From the NCBI GenBank assembly GCA_965232165.1, contig CBDDOY010000001.1:186001-250000 (forward strand): a stretch of 64,000 bases of DNA. The letters are read 5' to 3'. The translations under genes were made by a program, and so were the position numbers. This stretch comes from UBA2779 sp965232165. Lineage in GTDB: Bacteria; Spirochaetota; Spirochaetia; DSM-2461. Numbering within the stretch: the stretch's first letter is position 1; the number at the start of each line of letters is the position of its first letter. Shown piece after piece: positions 27,086 through 36,044 of this stretch. Below the pieces are notes generated by a model that saw nothing but the letters and a program-made list of their open reading frames with translations, did not search any database and was not told where the DNA came from.

Positions 27086-27501
27086 CAGTCTGGGAACGCA
27101 GCCAATGGGTTAAGTTTCGGATGCGGATGGCGGTTTCCTGGGTGATGGCGTGTTCAATGCGGCATGCCTGCTCAACCATCTCGTCGCCATCCAGCCCGAG
27201 GGCCTCTTGAAAGAATTCGATGAGTATCTCATGCCGCTTGAAGATGATTTCGGCCGCTTCCGTCCCCCTGGGGGTGAGATTAATGTATGAGGGATGAGTT
27301 TTTTTCATACTCCACCAGCCCCCGGGTTTTTAACGCCTTCAGAGCGGCGGTTACCGAGGGCATCTGAACAGACATACGCTCGGCGATTTCCTTCACCCTG
27401 GCCACCTTGTTGGCCCTCTCAAGAAGGAGAATGGTCTCCAAGTAGTCTTCCATGCTTGAAGTCAGCTTATCTGGGCTGCTCATGGAGGATGAGTATATCA
27501 A
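27039..27501 (-). pseudogene. DtxR/MntR family metal regulator, frameshifted at an A7 run
   Basis: Two adjacent frames together make one full DtxR-family repressor. The first (27501-27280) holds the winged helix (SMEDYLETILLLERANKVARVKEIAERM..MPSVTAALKALKTRGLVEYEK). The second (27308-27039) holds the dimerisation half (YINLTPRGTEAAEIIFKRH...GLDGDEMVEQACRIEHAI). The frames join in the middle of EYEK at a run of seven A residues near 27302; removing one A restores GLVEYEKTHPSYINLTPRG. It is either a disabled gene, a slippage site, or an assembly error. Intact homologues repress manganese or iron uptake genes when metal is plentiful. Confidence 0.8.
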
Positions 27502-27573
27502 ATATCCGGTTCATTGGACAATGCCGCAGCACCTCATAGAAATTTCGGTGAAGCCAGGATGTCTGGAGCCGTT

Positions 27574-28212
27574 CTATGAAGGCTCTTCATGATATCCCGG
27601 AAGCGAGGCCCTCTCGAGACGCTTCGCAGAGTGCAGGGCATCTTGTTCTCCATCGTTAGCGGGGGCTCTTCGCAGCCGGCGGCTCCACTGCATCTGCCAG
27701 TGAAGCGAGAGAAACCATTTCCGTCCGGGAATGAAACTGATGCCATAGCACACGAGATTCAGCCTCCGCCAATTATGCTTGGGAATGGGTTCTTCTAACC
27801 GGCCTTTCACGAGGGTTCCGCCGGTCTCTATGGCGCCGATGGGAATACCTTCTCCCAGGGGGAAGAGCCCGCCTGGAAGCCCCTTTTGAGTCTTCCCGGC
27901 TAGGGCCTCCTGCAATGCAGGAAACCAGTCCCCCGCGTACACCGGCCAGAATACCCATCGTCCGTCAGGGGTCAGTTTCAAGGAATTCCCAGGTATGACT
28001 GGATGCAGACACAGCGGCAGAAGCCCCTGTACGGGCGGAGACGGGACTGCGGCGAAATACTGAACGGGTATCATGGGTGCAAGCGGAGCCGGGATTTCTC
28101 CCGTCATGGCATGGGATTGGCAGAGCCGCCTGGCCGTGCTGTCCACGGCCTGGGGCGGCAATAATCCCACACAGTAGAAACGGTGCAGGGGTGACAGCAT
28201 TCGGCTAACCAT
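27574..28212 (-). CDS. Hypothetical protein
   Basis: The 212-residue frame is rich in Pro, Leu and Gly and has no recognised domain. The N-terminal stretch HRFYCVGLLPPQAVDSTARRL has a faint resemblance to the opening of 2H phosphoesterase/RNA ligase-like proteins, but the two H-x-T/S motifs are not seen. The ATG at 28212 is preferred to the upstream frame start because it precedes the compact HRFYCVGL core; its ribosome binding site is weak. It is divergent, 40 bp away, from another unknown gene. Confidence 0.5.
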   Translation of the reverse strand: MVSRMLSPLHRFYCVGLLPPQAVDSTARRLCQSHAMTGEIPAPLAPMIPVQYFAAVPSPPVQGLLPLCLHPVIPGNSLKLTPDGRWVFWPVYAGDWFPALQEALAGKTQKGLPGGLFPLGEGIPIGAIETGGTLVKGRLEEPIPKHNWRRLNLVCYGISFIPGRKWFLSLHWQMQWSRRLRRAPANDGEQDALHSAKRLERASLPGYHEEPS

Positions 28213-28252
28213 GATACTGTTATACCCTATCAGCAGAGAAGGATGAATCGAA

Positions 28253-29026
28253 ATGAAAGCCATAGTGAGTCAAAATGTCGCATATATCATCGGGAAAGTC
28301 AGTACTTGGAGTGGTGTCAGGGCCATCGTCTTGCAGTACTTCGTCGAAAAGGACATATATGATCCCAATTTCTCCATAACCTTGGATGTGTACTATGATG
28401 GGGTTATCCCTGACAGCGGGGAGCGCTCCGGCCTGTTTTCTGATGCCCAATTCTTCGAAACCTCCCATCTCAACGACAAAGACCGCTTCATCTTGAAGGA
28501 GATGCCGATCCGGATATCCTACAAGGAATGCGGCCAGGTTGATGAGGTGATTTCGGCGCTGAGCGGAGATAAATGGCTCTCAATGGAAAGAGGCACCTAC
28601 CTCTTCTATCGCATAGCCACAGGAACCGTGGAATGGTCACGGGATGAATGGATTAAGGAGGCGAGAGCCAAGCTCGACAATCTTCCGGATTCTTTTTGGG
28701 ATTTCTGGATTGATTCATGCCGTCATCGTGTCGATCACTTCCTTGGGGACATGAGAGCGAGCGCCATAAAAGATGATGCGCTCTACTTCCATTTGTCTCT
28801 CGGGGATTTTCTAAGAGCAGTCGTCAAATTGCTATTCGCTGTAAATCATGTATTTGAACCGGGCCCCCGCGATTACACCGCCTCTCTGGCGCTGCTCGAA
28901 ATAATCCCCGAGGGGTTTGAAGCCAGTTGGAAGAGCCTGCTCAGGGAAGATGCCGAACTGCCTCCGGAGAGGAAGAGGGAACTGGCCGAACTGCTCACCC
29001 GCAGCCTGCTGGAATTGAATCCTTAG
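28253..29026 (+). CDS. Hypothetical protein, possibly nucleotidyltransferase-like
   Basis: This 257-residue protein starts at an ATG preceded by GAAGGAT. The N-terminal half (DPNFSITLDVYYDG) and the all-helical C-terminal half (FHLSLGDFLRAVVKLLFAVNHVFEPGPRDY) recall minimal nucleotidyltransferases with a helical substrate domain. The G-S-x10-D-x-D signature is absent, so the function is not assigned. The stop codon merges with the first base of a worn MITE-like copy. Confidence 0.6.
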   Translation: MKAIVSQNVAYIIGKVSTWSGVRAIVLQYFVEKDIYDPNFSITLDVYYDGVIPDSGERSGLFSDAQFFETSHLNDKDRFILKEMPIRISYKECGQVDEVISALSGDKWLSMERGTYLFYRIATGTVEWSRDEWIKEARAKLDNLPDSFWDFWIDSCRHRVDHFLGDMRASAIKDDALYFHLSLGDFLRAVVKLLFAVNHVFEPGPRDYTASLALLEIIPEGFEASWKSLLREDAELPPERKRELAELLTRSLLELNP

Positions 29027-29128
29027 GGCGCCTCTCCCAGGTCTTTGACCCGATATTTCCCGCCGGACTGTGTGTGGTGTTCTGCACGCAGACAGGCCGT
29101 TGCGGCGTTGTCAAAATGCTGCCATGAG
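29026..29128 (+). mobile_element. MITE-like element R1, copy D (degenerate)
   Basis: From GGGCGCCTCTCCCAGG onward the sequence follows the R1 family in copy A orientation (TCTTTGACCCGAT, CCCGCCGG, then GCGTTGTCAAAATGCT), with an inserted GC-rich hairpin. It then loses similarity near AGAGGAATGCC. The element starts at the last base of the preceding stop codon. Confidence 0.5.
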
Positions 29129-29213
29129 AGGAATGCCTTTTTCAAAAATTATGCCTCAGGGCGTTATATGCTGGACAGTCATTCTCTCCCGAGTTAGACT
29201 GATGTGTATTAAT

Positions 29214-29321
29214 GGGTGCCTCTAGAACCCCCCGCCAGGTTCTTGACTCGAGCTGGCCTGCCTGATTCAGACAGGCCAGAAATCTCTTCGTCAATTTCCT
29301 GAAGCTGTTTTTTAGCGGCCC
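29214..29321 (+). mobile_element. MITE-like element R1, copy C (internally deleted)
   Basis: It has a GGGTGCCTCTAGAA left end, a GGTTCTTGACTCGA segment, a GGCCTGCCTGATTCAGACAGGCC hairpin in place of the central part, and a right end TCGTCAATTTCCTGAAGC followed by TTTTTTAGCGGCCC. It ends 26 bp before rpoZ, so any promoter of rpoZ-miaA must lie in or across it. Confidence 0.75.
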
Positions 29322-29347
29322 TGACATTAGAAATTTTGAGGCGGAAG

Positions 29348-29557
29348 ATGCGAAAAAGAATAACAGGAATACCATTGGAGGGACTTGTGTCCACCGATAA
29401 GAATATGTATGAGCTGACAAACGCAGCCATTCATCGAGCTAGACAGATCACCCTCTCTCAAACGGATGAACCTGAAAAACCGGAAGATAAGGCTGTGTCA
29501 CAGGCCATCAAAGAACTCGTGATAGGAGATGTTCAATATAGTATCAGGCAGGAATAA
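29348..29557 (+). CDS. rpoZ: DNA-directed RNA polymerase omega subunit
   Basis: The 69-residue protein has the RpoZ pattern IPLEGLV..DKNMYELTNAAIHRARQI followed by KAVSQAIKELVIGDVQYSI. Omega helps assemble RNA polymerase by binding the beta-prime subunit. A TTG at 29336 is in frame, but the ATG at 29348 with GAGG just upstream is more likely. It overlaps miaA by 29 bp. Confidence 0.85.
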   Translation: MRKRITGIPLEGLVSTDKNMYELTNAAIHRARQITLSQTDEPEKPEDKAVSQAIKELVIGDVQYSIRQE

Positions 29558-30494
29558 GCGCCCTGAGGTTGTACTTTTCTTCGGCCCGACAGGGGTGGGA
29601 AAGACCGCTCTTTTAGAAAGACTCTTTGCCGGAATTGCCGAGGTTATCAGTGCCGATGCTCTGCAGATATACAGGGGAATGGATATCGGCACGGCAAAGC
29701 CGAGTCCTGAGACACTCGCCCTCATCCCCCATCACCTCATCGATATCAGGGGTGTCGAGGAGTCTTTCAGTGTCGGGGAATTCTGTCATATCGCCGATTA
29801 TTATATGAGAGATACGTATGAGCGCGGACTGCTGCCTGTGATTTCTGGGGGCACGGCCTATTATATCAAGACCTGGCTGCTGGGCGGTCCGGGCACTCCG
29901 CCAGCCGATCCTCTTATACGCAGAAAGATAGAAAGACGGTGGCAGGGGCGGAATGATGCCGAGCTGCACCAGGAACTCCAGCGCATTGACCCCGCAGGCG
30001 CCGGAAAAATAGCCGTTGGCGACCGTTACCGAGCACTCCGGGCACTAGAAGTCTTTGAGCAATGCGGCAAACCCCTATCGAGTTTCTCCGTGCCCAATCG
30101 GCCTAGGACGGATGTTGAAGTTTTGTCGATAGGATTGAGACGCTCCCGAGAAGATTTGGCTGTGCGCATAGAGAAGCGGGTCGATCACATGGTGAAATCC
30201 GGCCTGCAAGAAGAGGTGGAGCGGCTGCGAAAATGCGGCGCGGGACCATCGAGCCCGGGAATGAAAGGCATAGGGTATAAGGAATGGCTGGGAACGCCGG
30301 AGAACCCTCTTCCAACGGTTCATGATGTTCGGGAACTCATCATCAGGAATACCAAACGCTACGCCAAGCGCCAGTTGACTTTCTTTGCCTCTCTGCCCAA
30401 TATCCACTGGATAGACATACATGATGAAAATCAGGCATTTGATGAGATAATGGAAATTGCCTCAGGGTTTGGAAATATGAGGAAGTTCCCTTGA
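29529..30494 (+). CDS. miaA: tRNA dimethylallyltransferase
   Basis: This 321-residue enzyme transfers a dimethylallyl group to A37 of tRNAs that read UNN codons. It has the P-loop GPTGVGKT, the DALQIYRGMDIGTAKP segment, the GGTAYYI substrate motif, the GDRYRALRALEVFE helix and the KGIGYKEW motif. Its start lies inside rpoZ, a coupling seen in some spirochaetes. AGGAG overlaps the region before the ATG at 29529. Confidence 0.97.
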   Translation: MFNIVSGRNKRPEVVLFFGPTGVGKTALLERLFAGIAEVISADALQIYRGMDIGTAKPSPETLALIPHHLIDIRGVEESFSVGEFCHIADYYMRDTYERGLLPVISGGTAYYIKTWLLGGPGTPPADPLIRRKIERRWQGRNDAELHQELQRIDPAGAGKIAVGDRYRALRALEVFEQCGKPLSSFSVPNRPRTDVEVLSIGLRRSREDLAVRIEKRVDHMVKSGLQEEVERLRKCGAGPSSPGMKGIGYKEWLGTPENPLPTVHDVRELIIRNTKRYAKRQLTFFASLPNIHWIDIHDENQAFDEIMEIASGFGNMRKFP

Positions 30495-30670
30495 CCAAGC
30501 CGATGCTGACGGGCATAATCCTTGAGATGAAGAGGAGAACTTCATTATTGCTCCTCTCCAGAACCGGCGGAGGGTGAAAAAATCGCGGCATGTAATTTTG
30601 AGATGCCCCTTCGCCCCATAATGACTAGAGATGCCCTGATAGTGTATCAAAAAGAATAGGAGAGCCTGCT

Positions 30671-30760
30671 GTGCCCTGTGGACGCAAAAGAAAGCGGAAG
30701 AAAATCACCACCCATAAACGAAAAAAAAAGCTTAGAAAGAATAGGCATAAGAACAAATAA
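30671..30760 (+). CDS. Small basic ribosome-associated protein (AURKAIP1/COX24 type)
   Basis: A GTG start preceded by AGGAGAG with six-base spacing opens a 29-codon frame made almost wholly of Lys, Arg and His (MPCGRKRKRKK, THKRKKKLRKNRHKNK). This matches the tiny bacterial proteins with the AURKAIP1/COX24 C-terminal domain, which are found on the small ribosomal subunit of several phyla. It ends seven bases before the helicase start, so the two are probably cotranscribed. Confidence 0.8.
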   Translation: MPCGRKRKRKKITTHKRKKKLRKNRHKNK

Positions 30761-30766
30761 TCGCAT

Positions 30767-32413
30767 ATGACATTCGAAGATTTCAATTTCGATGAGTCGA
30801 TTCAAAAAGGCATAAAAGATGCCGGATTCATTACCCCTACGCCTGTTCAGATTCAATGCTTCAAGCTGCTCATAGAGGAGCATCGGGATGTGTATGCCCA
30901 ATCTCAAACCGGAACGGGAAAAACGGCGGCATTCCTCCTCGGAATTTTTCAACTCATCGTCTCAGACGAGAAATACAAAGAAGCGAAGGCCCTGATAGTG
31001 GTTCCGACCCGGGAACTGGCTGTTCAGATTGAAAATGAAGGTATCCTGCTGGGCAAACACCTCGGCCTGAAAGTAGGTTCAGTATTCGGCGGAGTCGGCT
31101 ACGGAAGCCAGGAGAAGATGCTGGAGAGAGGTGTGGATATTCTCATTGGCACTCCAGGCCGCCTTATTGACTTCAGCAGGAAGCGCAAGATCAATTTCAA
31201 AGATTTTGATTTCATGGTTGTTGATGAGGCCGACCGCCTCTTCGACATGGGATTCATGCCGGACCTGAAAAAAATTTTTGAAGGGATGAAACCCTGTGAT
31301 GAGCGTCATACGCTCTTGTTCAGCGCGACACTGAATGCCAGAGTGGGGAATTTGGCTTGGGAATACATGAATAACCCTGGAGAAGTCATCATTGAACCGG
31401 AGAAGCTTACGGTGGATACGGTTACCCAAGAACTGTACCATGTCGGCAAGGTTGAGAAGATACGCCTTCTTCTGGGATTGTTGAAGAAGGACGATCCGGA
31501 CAATGCCGTGATATTCACGAATACACGGCATAGCGCGTGGGAAGTCGCCAAACGCCTGGAAATGAACGGCTATAAGGTTAAGGCACTCATGGGCGATCTT
31601 CCCCAGGCGAAACGGCTCAAAATTGTCAATGATGTAAAAAAAGGTCATCACAAATATCTTGTCGCCACCGATGTGGCCGCCCGGGGGCTGCACATCGAGG
31701 AACTGGAAATGGTGATCAATTATGATGTGCCTCTGGATGCGGAAGGCTATATCCATCGCATAGGGCGAACGGCCAGGGCAGGGAAGAAGGGCAAAACCAT
31801 CATGATGGCTTGTGAGGAATATGTATATGGCCTAGGACCCATTGAGAAGCTCCTGGGGTACAAATTGCCTGTGTGCTGGGTTGATGAGTCTTTGCTGCTC
31901 AAGGATAGGAGTGCCGGAATGCAGTTTTCTTCAGCGGAACGGCATCGGGAAAACAAACCGGAATATATGAAAAACTACAATAAACCGCCTAGACGGCATG
32001 GCGCGGCATCCGCTAGGCCGATACTCAATAAACTCAGCAAACGAGTGCAATCCGAGGTGTCTTCTGTTGTCGGCGGAAAACTTGATGAAATTTTTCCTAG
32101 TGCTCCCAAGAGACCCGAAAGAAGTCAATCATCGGCGAAACCCAAGCGGCCGGGGAGGCCGAAAACAAGAAATCGGATTGACCGGAGGCGCGAATCAACG
32201 AATTCCGATACTGAAGTTCGATACGTTTCCTCGGCATTGAGCATCGAAGAGCGGCTGGAGCTTTATAGAAAGAAGTATGACGACAAATTTCAGTTAAGCG
32301 GCGTGCATTCCAAAGATACCAAGGGGGATGCGGCGGCTTCATCCGATTCCGGCAATGCAAATACAAAACATAAGAAGAAAAAAGGCATACTCAAGCGGAT
32401 TCTGGGTGAATGA
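30767..32413 (+). CDS. DEAD-box ATP-dependent RNA helicase
   Basis: This 548-residue RNA helicase has all core motifs: the Q motif (GFITPTPVQIQ), AQSQTGTGKT, PTRELAVQ, TPGRLIDF, DEAD (VVDEADRLFDMGF), SAT, and HRIGRTARAGK in the second RecA lobe. Residues 400-548 are a basic, low-complexity tail rich in Lys, Arg, Pro and Ser, which typically binds RNA nonspecifically. It probably aids ribosome assembly or mRNA turnover. It follows the COX24-like ribosomal gene. Its last 23 bp overlap the 3' end of the convergent pgeF. Confidence 0.94.
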   Translation: MTFEDFNFDESIQKGIKDAGFITPTPVQIQCFKLLIEEHRDVYAQSQTGTGKTAAFLLGIFQLIVSDEKYKEAKALIVVPTRELAVQIENEGILLGKHLGLKVGSVFGGVGYGSQEKMLERGVDILIGTPGRLIDFSRKRKINFKDFDFMVVDEADRLFDMGFMPDLKKIFEGMKPCDERHTLLFSATLNARVGNLAWEYMNNPGEVIIEPEKLTVDTVTQELYHVGKVEKIRLLLGLLKKDDPDNAVIFTNTRHSAWEVAKRLEMNGYKVKALMGDLPQAKRLKIVNDVKKGHHKYLVATDVAARGLHIEELEMVINYDVPLDAEGYIHRIGRTARAGKKGKTIMMACEEYVYGLGPIEKLLGYKLPVCWVDESLLLKDRSAGMQFSSAERHRENKPEYMKNYNKPPRRHGAASARPILNKLSKRVQSEVSSVVGGKLDEIFPSAPKRPERSQSSAKPKRPGRPKTRNRIDRRRESTNSDTEVRYVSSALSIEERLELYRKKYDDKFQLSGVHSKDTKGDAAASSDSGNANTKHKKKKGILKRILGE

Positions 32414-33143
32414 TCATGATGGCGGTCTGTCGGCCTGTTACGCCCTTGTCTCTTCGGTAGGAATAGAATTCATCACTTGCACAGGCGGTACAGAAACCGC
32501 CGCGGCTAATCTGTTTCGCGGGGATACCGATCTTCCGCAGGCCCCTGAGATTCACTTCTTCGATATCCAACCGCCATAATCCACTTCCCTTGTCACGGGT
32601 TAAGAACGCATCTCCATCGGCGAACTTCCCCAGAAACTGATGCGCCGTATCATCGCCTATCGTATAACAGCAGGGGCCAATTCCCGGCCCGACGGCCGCA
32701 ACGAGATCGTCTGGACGGCTGCCGCCTGCCTTCATCTGTTCGACAAGAAGCATGGGAATTCCGGCGAGTGTGCCTCGCCAGCCGGCATGGGCGACTCCGG
32801 CAATATGCCGTATCGGATCATAAACCGTGATGGGATGGCAGTCCGCCAGGAACACCCCGGAGACATATCCGGGACGGTCGATAATAACGGCATCACAGGC
32901 CCTGTAGGGCGGCTTCTCATCACCAGACTGGCTAACGATTCTCGTTCCATGAACCTGTTCGCACATGGCCCATGGGATGCCGGGGAATCCTAGGAGGCTT
33001 GAAATCATGGTTCTATCGTATTGCCGAATATTCCCGCCGTATTTGGTGGTGAGCACGGCGCTGAGACAGTGCCGCCATGGTTCAAAAATTCTCCAGCGGT
33101 AGATGATAATTCCGCCCAATTGCTCTTTATACATTTCTTCCAT
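32391..33143 (-). CDS. pgeF: PgeF/YfiH family polyphenol oxidase-fold protein
   Basis: This 250-residue cytoplasmic protein of the multicopper polyphenol oxidase (laccase-domain) family has the conserved metal site: EQVHGTRIV, LADCHPITVYD, AHAGWRGT and GPGIGPCCYTIG. Members act as purine nucleoside phosphorylase/deaminases, and E. coli YfiH edits peptidoglycan by removing wrongly incorporated amino acids. The start may be the ATG at 33143 or 33134. It is divergent from the DJ-1 gene by 26 bp. Confidence 0.92.
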   Translation of the reverse strand: MEEMYKEQLGGIIIYRWRIFEPWRHCLSAVLTTKYGGNIRQYDRTMISSLLGFPGIPWAMCEQVHGTRIVSQSGDEKPPYRACDAVIIDRPGYVSGVFLADCHPITVYDPIRHIAGVAHAGWRGTLAGIPMLLVEQMKAGGSRPDDLVAAVGPGIGPCCYTIGDDTAHQFLGKFADGDAFLTRDKGSGLWRLDIEEVNLRGLRKIGIPAKQISRGGFCTACASDEFYSYRRDKGVTGRQTAIMIIHPESA

Positions 33144-33169
33144 GCTATATACTGATACCGGAGGTGCTT

Positions 33170-33724
33170 ATGGCACAAGTAAGAACAGCCGTTTTTTTAG
33201 CCGATGGTTTCGAAGAAGTCGAGGCAGTTACCCCGATCGATTATCTTCGCCGGGCCGATATCGAGGTCATTATCGCGGGAGTCGGATCGTCGGCGCCGAC
33301 CGGATCGAAGGGTGTCAGGATTAACGCCGATGTGGAGATAGATGAATTAAGCGGTGAATTGGATGCGGTGATTCTTCCCGGGGGTATGCCGGGAGCAACG
33401 AATCTTGCTTCTTCCGCCCCCGTCGAAAGACTGTGTGCAGAGATGCTGAAGAGCGGGAAGCTAGTGGCGGCCATCTGTGCGGCTCCAGCCGTGGCCTTGA
33501 ATCGGTTTGGGCTTCTCGAGCAACGGAAATTTACCTGTTATCCGGGTTATGAGAAGCAGGTGATGGCCGGAAGATTCCTTCCCGAACGTGTCATTGTCGA
33601 TGGAAATCTCATTACGAGCCGAGGGCCGGGAACCGCCGGCGAGTTCGCCGTCGAGATAATCCGCTATCTTACCAATGATCAGATCACGAGAAACATTGCC
33701 AAGGCGACTCTGTTGGAAGGCTAG
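33170..33724 (+). CDS. DJ-1/PfpI family protein
   Basis: This 184-residue protein has the DJ-1 fold with the reactive cysteine in the nucleophile elbow (AAICAAPAVAL), its partner glutamate in DGFEEVEAVTP, and PGGMPGA. The similarity is to YajL/DJ-1 thiol chaperones or deglycases, not to the protease branch. GGAGG at 33160 places the start at 33170, two codons inside the open frame. Confidence 0.92.
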   Translation: MAQVRTAVFLADGFEEVEAVTPIDYLRRADIEVIIAGVGSSAPTGSKGVRINADVEIDELSGELDAVILPGGMPGATNLASSAPVERLCAEMLKSGKLVAAICAAPAVALNRFGLLEQRKFTCYPGYEKQVMAGRFLPERVIVDGNLITSRGPGTAGEFAVEIIRYLTNDQITRNIAKATLLEG

Positions 33725-33734
33725 TATGCCGTAA

Positions 33735-33829
33735 ATTCAAAAATCAGTATTTGCGCACACCCCTTCGGGGCGGGCTTTCCACTCCAATGCCTTAATCCGA
33801 CAGCCTGCCCCCCGCTCAATCGCCGGGAG
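33735..33829 (+). repeat. Dispersed repeat family R2, copy c (tail missing)
   Basis: TTCAAAAATCAGTATTTG leader, CCCTTCGGGGCGGGC core and AATGCCTTAATCCGACAGCC are followed by CTCAATCGCCGGGAG, after which the family sequence is lost. It lies between the convergent DJ-1 and ABC permease genes. Confidence 0.8.
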
Positions 33830-33892
33830 AGAGGGAGAATGGAGAAGGGGAGAGGGGGCAGATCTTAACTGCTCCATGGCCTCTAAGAGGCA

Positions 33893-34918
33893 TCAATCCC
33901 ACTGAAACAAGGCCCCTGCAATTCCTAAAAACAACAGTGTCATGCCGCCAAGTACCAGAATATTCGGCATGATGGTTATTAAACCGGCTCCTTCGAGCAT
34001 GATGCCCCGAGAAGCTTCGATGTAATGTGTCAGAGGGATGATACGGGATATCTGACGCATTATCCGAGGTGTCCCCTCTAAGGAGAAGAACACGCCTGAG
34101 AGTATGATCATGGGGAATATCGCCAAATTCATGACACCGCTCGAGAGTTCCTCGCTCTTGAATCTAGCGGCGAAAATCAGCCCTAACGAGATCATACAGA
34201 GGATGGCCATCGCTGTGATGAGAATGAGATTCAGGTATGAGCCCAGCATCATGAATTTCAAGAATAAATTCGTACCGCTATACACCAGCATGGAGGTTAG
34301 CAGCACGATGATGAACCGGGACACCATCTGGGCGGTTATGAAACTGAGCGGAGTAACAGGGGTGGCTTTCAGCCTCTTCAACACGCCGTTCTTGCGGTAG
34401 CGGACGATGACAAACCCAACCCCGAATAGGCAGGAGAACAACATGTTCATGCCGATCACCCCGGGAACCAGCCAGTCGACATAACGAATGGCCTTGCCTG
34501 AAACTTCTTTCTCACTCAAGCCCAAAGAGGAATCTTGATTGGATGATTGAATCAGTTGCCCTAGCACCTCCGCCTTGGATGATTCTTTATTAAGGAAGTA
34601 TTCATCTTCATCAAAATCAATCAGCATATCGATTTGATGGAACCGTAACCGGTCCAGAATCTTTTCCTTAGGCAGCGCATTCTCCTCCAGGGTGTAATCG
34701 ATATAATTGATGGACATCATCTGAAGAAATGGCAGGTTCTCCTTGGCAGGGATACGGCCGATCAAGCCCACCTTGAACAGTTCATCCTGATCTCCTGAAA
34801 ATGCGAACGAGAAACCCACGATCAGTATCACGGGAAATATCAGATTCCAAAAAAAAGTTCCCTTATCGCGAATAAATTCCATGTTTCTGGCCTTCACCAT
34901 GGCTGTAAATTTCTTCAT
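33893..34918 (-). CDS. ABC-2 type exporter permease
   Basis: The 341-residue inner-membrane protein has an N-terminal helix, a periplasmic loop of about 140 residues, and five more helices in the C-terminal half (WLVPGVIGMNMLFSC, SRFIIVLLTSML, LILITAMAILCMI, LAIFPMIILSGVFF). It includes the PLTHYIEASRGIML motif typical of ABC2 membrane proteins. It is preceded by its ATPase with an 11 bp gap, so the pair forms a drug, lipid or polysaccharide exporter of unknown cargo. Confidence 0.88.
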   Translation of the reverse strand: MKKFTAMVKARNMEFIRDKGTFFWNLIFPVILIVGFSFAFSGDQDELFKVGLIGRIPAKENLPFLQMMSINYIDYTLEENALPKEKILDRLRFHQIDMLIDFDEDEYFLNKESSKAEVLGQLIQSSNQDSSLGLSEKEVSGKAIRYVDWLVPGVIGMNMLFSCLFGVGFVIVRYRKNGVLKRLKATPVTPLSFITAQMVSRFIIVLLTSMLVYSGTNLFLKFMMLGSYLNLILITAMAILCMISLGLIFAARFKSEELSSGVMNLAIFPMIILSGVFFSLEGTPRIMRQISRIIPLTHYIEASRGIMLEGAGLITIMPNILVLGGMTLLFLGIAGALFQWD

Positions 34919-34928
34919 ATCAGTTTCC

Positions 34929-35804
34929 TTATGCCCTCAGGGATGACCCGGTGAGTTTTATAAATAAGTCTTCAAGGTTGGGTTTGTGAATGGAAAGACC
35001 ATCGGTTTGGTATCCGCCCGAGATGAGTTCTTTCAAGGTTTTCTCGAGATTATTGGTTTGTATCTCAATACTGTCGCCGGCGACAAGGCATTCACCGAGA
35101 CTGGAGCAATCCCTTCCTTCTCTGGGAAGCCTGACCAATACTCCGTCGAAATGCTTGTCAATCAGCTTCTTCGGTGTATCACTTTCGAGTATTTTCCCCT
35201 GATCCATGATGGCGATCTTGTCGCAGAGAATCTCGGCTTCTTCCATGTAATGGGTTGTCAAGAGGATCGTGGCCTTCTCGGCTTTGATTCCATTGATAAG
35301 CTGCCAGAAATTCCGTCTTGCTGACGGATCAAGTCCCGTTGTCGGCTCATCGAGGAAAATAATCTCCGGGTGGGGAATGATGGCCAACCCGAGAAGCATC
35401 CTTTGCCGCTGGCCGCCAGAAAGCTTGCGATTATCCCTTGTAAGGATATCGGACAAGGAGCAAAGTTCGACTATTTCTTCCAAGGCTCGCGGATGAGGAT
35501 AAAACGAGGAGAAAAGCTCCAATGTCTCCTTCACGGTTATGAATTCCGGCAAAGCGGTGGACTGAAACTGAATGCCGACCTTCTTCTTGAACTGCTTATC
35601 TACCGGCTTTTCCCGGAAGAGAACGCTCCCTTTATCGGGTTTCAGTATCCCCTCCATCATCTCGATGGTTGTTGTTTTACCCGCGCCGTTTGGCCCGAGA
35701 AGGCCAAAACAGCTCCCTTCTTCAATCTCGATGTCAATGCCGTCGACGGCCGTTACCTGGCCGTATGATTTGTGTAACTGTCTGACTTCCATTATCTTCG
35801 ACAT
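34929..35804 (-). CDS. ABC exporter ATP-binding protein
   Basis: This 291-residue ATPase has an intact cassette: Walker A GPNGAGKTT, Q-loop QFQST, signature LSGGQRQR, Walker B IIFLDEPTTGLD and the switch histidine TTHYMEE. It resembles DrrA/CcmA-type exporters and forms a two-gene operon with the ABC-2 permease. It has no good ribosome binding site; the ATG at 35804 could be replaced by the one at 35792. Confidence 0.92.
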   Translation of the reverse strand: MSKIMEVRQLHKSYGQVTAVDGIDIEIEEGSCFGLLGPNGAGKTTTIEMMEGILKPDKGSVLFREKPVDKQFKKKVGIQFQSTALPEFITVKETLELFSSFYPHPRALEEIVELCSLSDILTRDNRKLSGGQRQRMLLGLAIIPHPEIIFLDEPTTGLDPSARRNFWQLINGIKAEKATILLTTHYMEEAEILCDKIAIMDQGKILESDTPKKLIDKHFDGVLVRLPREGRDCSSLGECLVAGDSIEIQTNNLEKTLKELISGGYQTDGLSIHKPNLEDLFIKLTGSSLRA

Positions 35805-36044
35805 AGAGAGAATATAATAATGACTATATACAGAGTATAGGTTTTTTGTGATATAATGAAATATTCAAGCTCTTGAGAGCCGATGGGACGAGACAATGAC
35901 AACCATGAGCCATTCAGACTGGAGATGCTGTTGAGAGTAAGATGAAAGACAATGAGTGGTGAGTTCAAACCTGTCCCAGAGTTGGCTTCATGTGTGTTTC
36001 GGGAGAGTGGCTCCCGATAGATTAGTATCTTAAAAGGAGGATTC

